Positions 51,401 to 60,660 of a stretch of 64,000 bases of DNA are shown one piece after another. A program made the translations under genes and the position numbers. Position 1 is the first letter of the stretch; each line of letters starts with the position of its first letter. The notes beneath the pieces are model-generated. The model worked only from the letters and a program-made list of their open reading frames with translations. It made no database searches and was not told the origin of the DNA. The stretch is from Mytilus trossulus (taxonomy: Eukaryota; Mollusca; Bivalvia; Mytilida; Mytilidae): positions 110,113,590 through 110,177,589 of the forward strand of contig NC_086373.1 of NCBI RefSeq assembly GCF_036588685.1, given 5' to 3'.

Positions 51401-54400
51401 TATTTCCAGTCTGTCAGTAAGTTTAGGAGAGTAGACATTGTTACATTACAGAATCTTTCTTTATTATTTCCAGTCTGTCAGTAAGTTTAGGAGAGTAGAC
51501 ATTGTTACATTACAGAATATTTCTTTATTATTTCCAGTCTGTCAGTAAGTTTAGGAGAGTAGACATTGTTACATTACAGAATATTTCTTTATTATTTCCA
51601 GTCTGTCAGTAAGTTTAGGAGAGTAGACATTGTTACACTACAGAATATTTCTTTATTATTTTCAGTCTGTCAGTAAGTTTAGGAGAGTAGACATTGTTAC
51701 ACTACAGAATATTTCTTTATTATTTTCAGTCTGTCAGTAAGTTTAGGAGAGTAGGCATTGTTACATTACAGAATATTTCTTTATTATTTTCAGTCTGTCA
51801 GTAAGTTTAGGAGAGTAGACATTGTTACATTACAGAATATTTCTTTATTATTTTCAGTCTGTCAGTAGGTTTAGGAGAGTAGACATTGTTACACTACAGA
51901 ATATTTCTTTGTTATTTCCAGTCTGTCAGTAAGTTTAGGAGAGTAGACATTGTTACACTACAGAATATTTCTTTATTATTTTCAGTCTGTCAGTAAGTTT
52001 AGGAGAGTAGACATTGTTACACTACATAATATTTCTTTATTATTTCCAGTCTGTCAGTAAGTTTAGGAGAGTAGACATTGTTACATTACAGAATATTTCT
52101 TTATTATTTCCAGTCTGTCAGTAAGTTTAGGAGAGTAGACATTGTTACATTACAGAATATTTCTTTATTATTTCCAGTCTGTCAGTAAGTTTAGGAGAGT
52201 AGACATTGTTACATTACAGAATATTTCTTTATTATTTCCAGTCTGTCAGTAAGTTTAGGAGAGTAGACATTGTTACATTACAGAATATTTCTTTATTATT
52301 TCCAGTCTGTCAGTAAGTTTAGGAGAGTAGACATTGTTACATTACAGAATATTTCTTTATTATTTTCAGTCTGTCAGTAAGTTTAGGAGAGTAGACATTG
52401 TTACATTACAGAATATTTCTTTATTATTTCCAGTCTGTCAGTAAGTTTAGGAGAGTAGACATTGTTACATTACAGAATATTTCTTTATTATTTCCAGTCT
52501 GTCAGTAAGTTTAGGAGAGTAGACATTGTTACACTACAGAATATTTCTTTATTATTTCCAGTCTGTCAGTAAGTTTAGGAGAGTAGACATTGTTACATAA
52601 CAGAATATTTCTTTATTATTTTCAGTCTGTCAGTAATGGAGGAAGTCTGTTGGGAAGGAAAACATTGACAGCTTTACGTTACATCACAGATAAAATACTG
52701 ACACAACAGGACCAGTCTCAATCCATTGATTATTTATGTGACGGTTTCTCCAGTCAGAAGACACCAATTAGATTCCCTTCACTGTTATCACAATTCAGGT
52801 GTGTAAACTATTTTAGGGCTGTTCCAAAATTAAGGGGGTATGGATTTGAGATACTGAAATGAATTTATTGAAAGTGGGCAGTTGCATTTTTCTTGGAATT
52901 GTTTAAGAAGTACGATTAACAGGAAGCTGCTATCTGTTCTTTGGCCTCCAGATTGGAATAAAAGCTGGTACTTTAACAAGATTAAGCTCATATATATGGA
53001 TATATTAAATATTGAGAAAATAAATGATGATTTTGAATTTATTGACAGATCTCCCGATGAAAATTGTGATGATGATGAAGAGAATTCAGACCTCAGTTTA
53101 TCACTCTCAGAAAGATTAGTGAAAAGACAATCTGGGGTATGTATACAGTATTGTGTATATAAAATTAAGAAGATCCTGTATGATTGCCAAGAAGACAACT
53201 CTCCACTAGAGACTAAATGACAAAACAATTTAAAACTATAAGACACTGCTGCCTTTAACATAATCAAAACCCATACAGCATAGTCAGCTACAATAGCATC
53301 TGGACCTTTAACAATTCTTTTGACTAGACATCATTAAATTTACAATGTTAGGCTAAGAGCAGCTATTGCAGGTGAGACATCAGTCGCATCAAAACTCTTT
53401 ATGAATTTTTATAATGATATGATAGACTAGACAACTTTGAGCATTCTTAACTTTGAAACAGCATTTTTATCAAATTAAACCCCATCTAGAAATTGGTGGA
53501 GTTTGAAACCCAACAGACTATAAGAATCTGTTGACATTAGAAAATGAAGATTTTACTGAAAAAGGTGTGTAGTTACTATTGCAAAGTTTTTCTTATTTTG
53601 TCTGCATAATAGTTAATTTATGTTTTGACTTCAGGTTTCTTTGGAGATAACTCAATCATACCAAGCCTCCTATGACTGGGCTTTACCGGCTCATCATGTA
53701 GGTCTCCCTAACAAAGATGATATCTGTCAAACAAATAGTCCAGTTGTAGTCCTGCCCAGGTATTTAATTTCACTTATATACACAACACATTTGTATAGGG
53801 TAGTTGTGATTCACATCAAGCATTATCTTTATGAAGTAACTGTTTGACACATAATATGAATTAGTGTTTTGACCCAAATTTCATGGTTCACTAAACATGG
53901 AAATGTTAGTCCAAGCAGGCATTAGCAGGGCATTAAACAAAATGTAAATTGCTTATACAAAATTAAAAATATAGAAATATGGTTAAAAGAAATGAGTAAA
54001 TTATCTACCAATAATCAAACAGTTGTTAATATTGTTGAGAATTAAGATAATTGATAAAGCAACAGAAGTTAAAGAAACTAAGAAAAGTCAACTGTTTTAT
54101 CTTAGCAATAAGCTAAAATATAAATCTGTTTACACATAGTTAATCAAAATCTCTGATATTTTTCAGTAAAACTTTGGCTCATCCTGCTTCTGCATCTAAG
54201 GCAGGTTTAGCAAAGAAGATTTTAGAATCGATACGTGATCAGGAAAATATACAGAAAATACAAATTACAAAGACTTTTGGTGAAACATGTAAACCCAAGT
54301 CTGTAGATGTGGTATCTAGTCAACTAACAATTGAACTTTCAAGTCAGACATCAGATGAAACGAAGGGGAATGTAGAGAAAGGGGGAAAGAAACGTAAAAA

Positions 54401-54518
54401 CACTGAATCAAATGCTCCACCAAAGAAAAAGTCCAAAACAGAAACAAAGTCTTGTCGAAGAAAGTTACTACCTCAGGTGAAAGGTCAACAACAGCTGTCT
54501 ACATTTTTCCGTGTGTAA
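39454..54518 (+). CDS. PARPBP: PARPBP / PARI, PCNA-interacting anti-recombinase (11 coding exons)
   Basis: PARI binds PCNA and RAD51, limits homologous recombination at replication forks and interacts with PARP1. Exons: 39453-39562 (ATG at 39454), 41921-42096, 43033-43314, 43842-44015, 45320-45484, 45805-45959, 46736-46901, 52626-52798, 53049-53136, 53635-53759, 54167-54518. All phases match, and the exons join into 654 codons plus TAA (vertebrate PARPBP is about 580 aa). Best family matches: VQLCLAEKNKQ at the end of exon 2; YLELLVNTRSELALARVLNV with EAFTELKREAK in exon 5; LGGKGYAPDPSHPL with FVKGLGEF in exon 6; QFRSP across exons 8-9. Exon 11 has KKRK (612-615) and PPKKKSK (622-628) as nuclear signals and ends in the PIP box QQQLSTFF (645-652). 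No UvrD-type Walker motif is visible, as expected for PARI. Exon 1 and the start of exon 2 form an N-terminal extension relative to the human protein. The ATG lies 1 nt after an acceptor, so a 5' UTR exon further upstream is implied but not located. Confidence 0.93.
39541..41340 (+). repeat. 35-bp minisatellite built from the PARPBP exon-1/intron-1 junction (about 50 copies)
   Basis: The unit GGGACGAGACATGTTCTAAA plus GGTAATATTCTGTAA repeats with 35-bp spacing, with occasional variants (GTAAATGATATGTACA in place of GTAATATTCTGTAA, GACATTTTCT, TGTACT). The first unit is the last 22 nt of exon 1 (codons for RDETCSK) and its donor AAAG|GTAATATT at 39562/39563. Nearly every later unit keeps an AAAG|GTAA junction. 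Minus-strand frames at 39769, 40120 and 40886 are by-products. Confidence 0.95.
41660..41805 (+). repeat. Dispersed repeat, CATTGGCACTCACACC family
   Basis: TTGAAGGCCGTACGGTGACC and GTTGTCTCATTGGCAATCAT match the family at 49333-50157. In PARPBP intron 1, just upstream of exon 2. Confidence 0.75.
42160..42460 (-). repeat. Dispersed repeat, CATTGGCACTCACACC family (long copy)
   Basis: Reverse-complement match to 49900-50155 and 63090-63330: GAAGATGTGGTGTGAGTGCC, GAGCCTTGGCTCACACCAAA and CATTCAAACGGGAAAACCAA. In PARPBP intron 2. Confidence 0.85.
44270..44640 (-). repeat. Composite dispersed repeat
   Basis: Begins with the GAAGATGTGGTATGATCGCC module and ends with GGCTCCTGACTTGGGACAGG plus GGCGGGGTTTAACAT, a module otherwise found in the tail of the RT element at 60900-60970. 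It therefore joins parts of two repeat families. In PARPBP intron 4. Confidence 0.7.
44985..45110 (+). repeat. Three tandem 42-bp units
   Basis: ACATTGATGAAACATAACAT followed by AAACATGAACATTATTTGTAGA starts at 44985, 45027 and 45069 with no mismatches. In PARPBP intron 4. Confidence 0.95.
46050..46450 (+). repeat. Dispersed repeat, near-identical to 15770-16175
   Basis: Inserted in PARPBP intron 6. It has the same ends and order of modules as 15770-16175, with a few substitutions such as CCATGTGTTCGTAGATAG versus CCATGTGTTCGTTGATAG. Confidence 0.85.
47516..49332 (+). repeat. 64-bp minisatellite built from the intron-7/exon-8 junction, block 1 (29 units)
   Basis: TCTGTCAGTAAGTTTAGGAG starts at 47516 and then every 64 bp to 49308. 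The unit continues AGTAGACATTGTTACATTAC, AGAATATTTCTTTATTATTT, CCAG. The first unit lacks the CAG acceptor (CTTCAATCTGTCAG); the other 28 have pyrimidine-rich ATTTCTTTATTATTTYCAG before TCTGTCAG. Variants are few: CAGTTAG, TATACATT, GACTGTC. Confidence 0.97.
49333..50157 (+). mobile_element. Interspersed element of about 825 bp inserted in the 64-bp array
   Basis: Its 3' half (49740-50155) matches 62905-63335 almost throughout: TTGAGTTAAGTCTGCCAATT, CGTTTAATCCCGCTGCAAAT and TTTGGGGCCCTTTATAGCTT. It ends with GGCACTCACACCACATCTTC. No ORF and no clear target duplication at the array junctions. Confidence 0.85.
50158..52625 (+). repeat. 64-bp minisatellite, block 2 (38 units), in register with exon 8
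   Basis: TCTGTCAG starts at 50194 and recurs every 64 bp; the 38th step lands exactly on the true exon-8 start at 52626. The array therefore runs without break into the genuine acceptor TTATTATTTTCAG. Acceptors read TTTCCAG or TTTTCAG, once TTTTTAG (about 51150). Confidence 0.97.
53160..53295 (-). repeat. Dispersed repeat, CATTGGCACTCACACC family, degenerate
   Basis: ATTGCCAAGAAGACAACTCT and CATACAGCATAGTCAGCTAC resemble the module at 44285-44395. In PARPBP intron 9, directly after exon 9. Confidence 0.55.
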
Positions 54519-55950
54519 TCATTCCAGTGAAGTTCATAATTTATTATAGAATTACTAATATTGTAGTTGAATGATTTTAGAGTCATGCAATTTATATTAC
54601 ATATTTATTCATTATAAATTTGATATTAAATCATATATAGGGTAACTAGTCTGTTTGAAAGTATCATGGTTAGTGTGTGTGTATGTTTTAATAAAGATGA
54701 ATAATCATACCAGCTATGTCACCACTGAATTTAAAGGTTTTTAAAATATGTTGTTGTTTTTTTATTTCAATATATTTTTTTTTAATGTTCAGACTGGCTT
54801 TTTATTTTTTACCATTTGTTTGTTTCTTTTTATCTAGATACAACTTCCACAAAGACTTCTTCTATGTCATTATTTTTAGAGGTCACTGTCTCTATGAAAT
54901 AAAATCCTCCTAGTCATTCTTCATGAAACAATATTTAAAGAACATAATGATGAAAACACAAACCAAAGATCTGAGCCCTGTTTTAAAAATCTTCATATAT
55001 TTTAATTATCATTATTTTTAAATTTCTTCAATAAAACCGGCTTTTTATTTAACTTATCATGTGAGGCTACTGTTCTTAAAGATGAAGTTAAATTACTGAA
55101 CTTCTAAAACTGTTTGTGATATCATGAAATTTATTAAACTGTAATTTATTATCAAATATGTGACCACAGAACTATGAATATTTGTCTTCATTGTTTTTCT
55201 TTCTTTTGTGTGTTTTTTAAGTTTTTAGGTTGTATTTATTTTACCTCACAATATTTGTGTATAAGGTTTATATTTATTAAAAAAATGTATATTGTAGTTG
55301 TGTATAAATGCGTGTTTTTGAAATAAAAGTGCAATATTAATGTTACTTTTTTATTTGTTTATGTTTAATACTTGAGTTTTAATATAGAAGCCATTTTGAA
55401 AACTACACAATATTTCTCACCATAAAGGTATTCAGAAACATAAATTATTTTACAACTTGCAAAAAAAACTAATTTGTGCAGAAGTTGTATTTTATTTCAC
55501 TACATATTAAGTATCCTTGCATTTAGCAAATTTTCAGCCTCAATAAGTAAATTGAATTAGACAGATCTCTTAATTTAGTATGACTTAAAGATTGTATTGA
55601 AATTAATCAACATCGTTAAGTAACAGCTTGCAAGTTTTCTTGATGCTCTCATTAGGCATTGAAATATATGATCAACTAAGAAAACAGCTATATATTTATG
55701 TACTTGAAAGAAAAAGTGATTTTGTCCTGAACAAATAACAAATAATCTAACAAGCAAAAAACCCAAATGCAAATTTTGGAAAAAACAGATGCATGTTATC
55801 ATTTTCCAGCTTGATATTAAAATCAGTTGAACAAGGAATCTTTTCTCAATATGACATATAGTTACACATCACAAATAAATATATTTTACGTTAGGAAGGA
55901 CATTATCTCTGTAAAAGAGAGGAGAAAGATACAAATGAGATATTCAAAGT
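54519..55950 (+). other. PARPBP 3' UTR candidate region and intergenic DNA
   Basis: AATAAA at 54690-54695 lies about 170 nt after the stop and is the likeliest poly(A) signal; further AATAAA hexamers occur at about 55030 and 55322. No other gene recognised. Confidence 0.55.
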
Positions 55951-56400
55951 CATGAGTGGAAAATAAACTCACAATGCATTCAAAAAAAGACAACTAAAGA
56001 GCAACAAGAACCCCACAAAAATGGGTGGTAATTTCATGTGTTCCGAAAAGGTAGATAGATTCTGCAACAATTGGAACATACCAAATGTCATCTGTGAAAC
56101 ATATATTCCATAACGATGATACTGTTATCAAAAGAATAAGTTCAACTTCAACACTTGGTTCTATAGCTTTCTTCTTAGCATCAACCCTCTATAAAGAAAA
56201 GTATGATAAAAAATGCAAGCTCTGGAATATTTAATCAACTGGAAGTTATATACTTTATATGCAAAGTTATATACTTTATATGCAGTTGTTGCTGGAATGT
56301 TGCTACATAGAAATAAAATGTTCACAATTGGAAAGCTGAAATCTTTTTTTTTTTTATCCAACAGCCCTCATTGTCAAGATATGAGGCAGACTTTATTATA
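55950..56400 (-). mobile_element. Degenerate RT element remnant
   Basis: The minus frame contains [19 protein letters not shown] and QLIKYSRACIFYHTFLYRG, parallel to the remnant at 5560-6335 but more decayed. It includes a local 18-bp duplication (GTTATATACTTTATATGC twice at 56246-56283). Confidence 0.75.
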
Positions 56401-57072
56401 TCTGCTTTATCTTTTATTGATGAGATAGATACGTTCAACATAGTCACCACACTTGAATTATTAGCGAGAAGTCATCATTTTGATAGCAGAACGTGAAGTT
56501 ATAGGATAATGCTAGCTTCTTTAAATTTTAATTCTTCATAATCTCCTGTAAATGAAAATAGCCTCTTATAAATAAAGGAACAAATAGGACAACAGTTGCA
56601 CAGTAGGTTCCAATATGATTGTCGATTGTTGAAAAATACGTCCTCCAAACATAACATATAATTATGTTGTCAATCAAGAAATCAAGCATTAGTTCATTTT
56701 TTGGCATGAATAAGAATGACTTATTATCCCTCTCTAAGACAAGATTTGTTTTCTTTATTATACAATGTAACACCATTTCTTTATTAATTTGACTTTTATT
56801 TTGAAAACCAGACAGGATTTTCATATATTATATCCGTTCTTCGGTAGCATATGCTCATTTTATCTGCATTATTAAATAAATAAATTTGGTATTTTTACTG
56901 TATTCTGATAGGTTAAAATAATTAGTTTTATTTTCAATGTTGTCAATTTTGATGGCGACACGCCCACTCTGACATTGTGTATTGATACGCCAACATGTGT
57001 ATACGTTGTTATTGTTAATATAAATAATATAAAAAGTTCTTTGAGCCTTATTTTTAATAGAAATTTATTTAT
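56400..57072. other. Intergenic, nothing recognised
   Basis: AT-rich sequence; the minus-strand frames at 56528 and 56872 have no recognisable content. Confidence 0.5.
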
Positions 57073-57230
57073 AATGAATGGCAATAACTAATTTTGATTT
57101 TATTGAACCATAAAACTAATTTTTGACTCTTCACATTTTGCATAATCCGCTTCGCGGATTATTCAATGTGAAGAGTCAAAAATTAGTTTTATGGTTCAAT
57201 AAACTCAAAATAGATAATAGCCATTCATTA
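57073..57230. repeat. Long inverted repeat (hairpin) element
   Basis: Arms of about 75 nt: TTATTGAACCATAAAACTAA and TTTTTGACTCTTCACATT on the left, their complements on the right, around CATAATCCGCTTCGCGGATT. The inner arms are perfect; the outer 25 nt are diverged. Confidence 0.85.
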
Positions 57231-57235
57231 ACTAA

Positions 57236-57410
57236 AGCAGAAGTGTCTGGAGAAAACCACAAACCTTCAATAGGAAAACTGACACACCTAGTCAATTAGA
57301 ATTGGAGTCGGGTGCAACCGCACGAACGGGGTTAAAACTCACAACCTCAGTATTGACTGGCTAGTAATTACAGAAGCACTTGAACAACTTGGCAACCGAG
57401 CACCCAAATT
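57236..57410 (-). mobile_element. tRNA-derived SINE
   Basis: Read on the minus strand, GGGTGCTCGGTTGCCAAGTT (A-box-like) and GAGGTTGTGAGTTTTAACCC (B-box-like) form a tRNA-like head. A tail follows with GTCAGTTTTCCTATTGAAGG and TGGTTTTCTCCAGACAC. It lies immediately beside the hairpin at 57073-57230. Confidence 0.6.
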
Positions 57411-57479
57411 ACCCTTTGATTGAGATTATATATATATATATGATATAAACAATAAATACTGCGTGCAAACCTATGATTG

Positions 57480-57975
57480 CGTTGAATAAAAACCGCAATT
57501 TTTATACATGTGGATGTGAATAAAAAATCGTTGTTGAAGGGTCTAAATGCAGCACAAACAACATGTTCCAAAAGACAAAAAAAGCATATCTAAACAAAAT
57601 CCATTTGACTAACAAATGATGTTTTTTAACCCTGCTGACTGCCATTGGCGATTGCCAAATAAAATTGACCACAAGATGTAACAAAATGGATCTTAATATA
57701 AATTTAATACTTAACAGAAAACCATAAACTTGTGTTATGTCACAAACATAAGGTATCAATATTTTATTTGTAATGTGGAGAACATCGGTACCAGAGCAAG
57801 CTACACGAAGAGTCCCGAGTGTTCCGAATGGCAAGCTATATGGACTAATGAGTTGTTACAAATCGGCCTAGCTGTGCGGACGTGATCCTGATGTAAAGAA
57901 CAACTAATAACAATCCCAACTGTAGAAGCTATATGGCGCCATACAAGGTAGTTATAGCTGTATAATAAGTATAGT
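57480..57975. repeat. Dispersed repeat pair with 62705-62900 and 63560-63720
   Basis: 57775-57975 (GAGAACATCGGTACCAGAGC, CCGAGTGTTCCGAATGGCAA, AAGGTAGTTATAGCTGTATA) matches 62705-62900 in direct orientation. 57490-57620 (ATGCAGCACAAACAACATG, CATTTGACTAACA) matches 63570-63700. The two halves are in swapped order relative to 62.7-63.7 kb. Confidence 0.8.
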
Positions 57976-58004
57976 AAAATCAAAACAATTGGTATCAGAA
58001 GTCG

Positions 58005-58180
58005 GCATCCAGTTGCGGATCTAGAAATTTTCATAAGAGGGGGCCACTAACTACCTAATAGGGGACCCTCTCCAGTCACGCTTCAGTCATTCCCCATACA
58101 AGCAACTAATTTTTCCCAAAAAAAGGGGGGGCGAGCTTCCTTCCCCCCCCCCCCCCCCCCCTAAATCCGCCTCTGGCAGC
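58005..58180. mobile_element. MITE-like element with hAT-style ends and C homopolymer
   Basis: CAGTTGCGGATCTAGAAATT on the left and, inverted, CAGAGGCGGATTTAGGGGG on the right; a run of about 20 C near 58142-58162. The flanks GGCATCCA / GGCAGCGA agree at 6 of 8 positions, compatible with a decayed 8-bp hAT target duplication. Confidence 0.55.
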
Positions 58181-58751
58181 GAGGTCACTGGAAGTTCTTT
58201 GTTTTGACGTTTGTTGGCGACGAATTTAAAGTGAAAAAAGTGAGAGAAAAAATACGTTTTGGCTTGATATATAACATAACACTATTTAATGTTTGCTTAT
58301 ACTTGTGTTATTATATGACATGATAAGAGTTCAGTTTTTAAATGTAGGAAAGGTGTTGATTAATTAAATTGTCATCGATCTTTGTAAATACTATTTATAC
58401 TTCTATATATATCTGTATGTTTATTCATGCATGTGACTTGTCTATAAAGTTGATTGTTCACTTGCACATTGATTATACATATTTGAGTTTATAAAACATT
58501 GATTTGACTGAATCAAGTTTTTTGTATTTGTCTGGATTTTTGTATATATTTTTTTTGATTTTGATACATGTATTGCTTGTAAAAGTTATACAGGACGTTC
58601 TGATGCTAGCGTTGCAAATAGTAAACAAACTCTTCTGTGAAATTTTACAGATCTGTATATATGAGTGTGTTATTGCATATATTTTGCAGTTCTACATGTA
58701 GTACATTTTATTTTCTTGAAACAAACTACATATAATTTTGTCAACATATAA

Positions 58752-59200
58752 ATGGTTATTGAATCCAAAAAGCAGAATAATTTTTACATTTTTGATGGAA
58801 CATCAACACCAGGATGGTTCCTGTTCAAAACAATTCTTGATTTTGCAGCTACAAAAATAAATGTTTTTTTTTAATTATCTGGAAAAGCACTAACGTTTTA
58901 TGAGAAGAGGCCAAATACTATACAAATAGACTATGAACAGAAGGATTTTTAAAACACAAAAATTTGTGGGAGGAAAAACTAGATTAAGAGAATACTGAAA
59001 GAAAGAAAATTTATGTGATATGCCATACCAGTTTCCAACATGGACAGAATGTAGCAATAGTAGATTCTAAGCAGTTTCACATACACAGTAAAGGAGATAC
59101 AGACGAAAATCATGATGACATTGATGGTGATTAGGTTAAATATCCAAAGTCTAAAGATGCAACTGTTATCCATTAGTGTTATGACAGTAAAGTTGGCGTT
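58752..59200 (+). pseudogene. Degenerate gag-like retrotransposon remnant
   Basis: ATG at 58752 opens a frame with NFYIFDGTSTPGWFLFKTIL and DFAATKI that hits a stop in a T run. A frameshift picks up LSGKALTFYEKRPNTIQI. The pattern (short acidic start, W.F, aromatic spacing, L.GKAL.FY) resembles gag proteins of LTR retrotransposons. No protease or pol is visible nearby. Confidence 0.4.
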
Positions 59201-59203
59201 AGC

Positions 59204-59449
59204 GTGATAGATACTCATTATGCGCATCTCCAGGAGTCCATACATGCTTTTGGAAAACATAACTTAGCAGAAGAGCAACTAACCACGTCAGTATTAAATG
59301 TAGATAAGAGTTGTGAGTTTGCCTTCGACAATAACAACACAGATACGCGAAAAAGTTTTGAATTTGATTTGAAGCACAATTATGGAGAACTTGAGCTTAA
59401 TAGACACCATGCAGATATGCCATATGTCACAGAATCACGAACAGATTGA
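59204..59449 (+). CDS. Hypothetical 81-residue open frame
   Basis: Not recognised. Polar, His/Asn/Asp-rich (HNLAEEQLTTSVLNVDKSC; DNNNTDTRKSFEFDLKH). Preceded upstream by an open stretch in the same region as the gag-like remnant, so it may be part of the same dead element. No splice context found. Confidence 0.2.
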   Translation: MIDTHYAHLQESIHAFGKHNLAEEQLTTSVLNVDKSCEFAFDNNNTDTRKSFEFDLKHNYGELELNRHHADMPYVTESRTD

Positions 59450-59639
59450 TCAATGATGGATGTTTTGCAAAAGGATACGAAACTCACAGATGAAAACACA
59501 GCAGGATGCAATGGAGCACGTACTACAGAGATGGCTACTGAAATCAAAAATAAAAAGACGGAGAAAGTAAAGAAAAGCTCTTAAGAAAAAAATACGACAA
59601 GGTTTATGACGAAGAAAAAACTTCATGACTTGGTTAATA

Positions 59640-59765
59640 GTTATCAAAGGTACCAGGATTATAATTTAGTACGCCAGACGTGCGTTTCGTCTACATAAGG
59701 CTCATCAGTGACGCTCATATCAAAATTTTTATAAAGCCAAACCAGTACGAAGTTGAAGAGCATTA
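59640..59765 (+). repeat. Dispersed repeat, GACGCGCGTTTCGTCTACATAAG family
   Basis: GTTATCAAAGGTACCAGGAT, GCGTTTCGTCTACATAAGGC and AGCCAAACCAGTACGAAGTT match the modules at 25275-25350 and 24965-25045. Confidence 0.8.
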
Positions 59766-60283
59766 AAGCGAACTTAAAAGAAAATGATAAATTGAATAGA
59801 GAAACAACAATGCAAAGTAAACAGAGTGACGAATGTGCATGCAGTTAAACCTAGGACACAACATAAATACGTAGAATCCAAAGGGATACTGGATGCAACA
59901 TCAGCTAGAGTTGATGAAAACATGAGGTATTGATGTCAAAGTGTAGAGATTGCAACACAAACTTGAATATGTACCATTTCAGAAAACTGAAGATCACACC
60001 CGTGGTTAAAGGATGATTGGTAAAGGTGTAGATAACTCTACTCAAACAATTGACATATGGCCACTCAGACCATTCAAAAATCTCAAAAGATTGACACAAT
60101 ATAGAAGCCAGATGAAAGTAACATGTATGTAAAGGGTTGTGCTATCAGTAGTGTTGTTTCATTTATCAGCTCTAATTCGGATAACAAACTACAACATTGT
60201 TTGTATAAGGATGATCCCTTTACAGGACAAATAAAAGACAAAGCACTAACCTGCTAACAACAAAACAGGAGAAGGAGAAAAAG

Positions 60284-60571
60284 ATGGAGGTGAAAGAGAT
60301 GAAGAAGAATAAGGTGAAGGGGACGAAGAGGACGAAGTCACCAAATGAGTATGTGAGTCTTATAAAAGGCAAAGTAATTAAAGAATGTGTGTACACTGAA
60401 ATTTCCAGCAAGTGTCAACGATGTTTGAAGTCCTTGATAAAAATAAGAAAACCAAATGTTAAGCTAATGAACAATGCGCAGAAATTGTTGGAAAATAAAA
60501 GCAAAAGTGCTGACATGCTATTGTTGAGAAATAGGGAGCGATTCAAGGAATTGGCCTCCTTATATTTTTGA
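60284..60571 (+). CDS. Hypothetical Lys-rich open frame (95 aa)
   Basis: Not recognised. It starts MEVKEMKKNKVKGTKRTK and is strongly basic, with two Cys (SSKCQRCLKSL). It may be a terminal fragment of the decayed element to its left. No family assigned. Confidence 0.2.
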   Translation: MEVKEMKKNKVKGTKRTKSPNEYVSLIKGKVIKECVYTEISSKCQRCLKSLIKIRKPNVKLMNNAQKLLENKSKSADMLLLRNRERFKELASLYF

Positions 60572-60660
60572 GTTGACTACATATTCATATGTGTAATGTA
60601 TATATTCCAGTACGATGTTATTTAATGTATATAGTTATTTCTTTCTATGTACATTCGATT

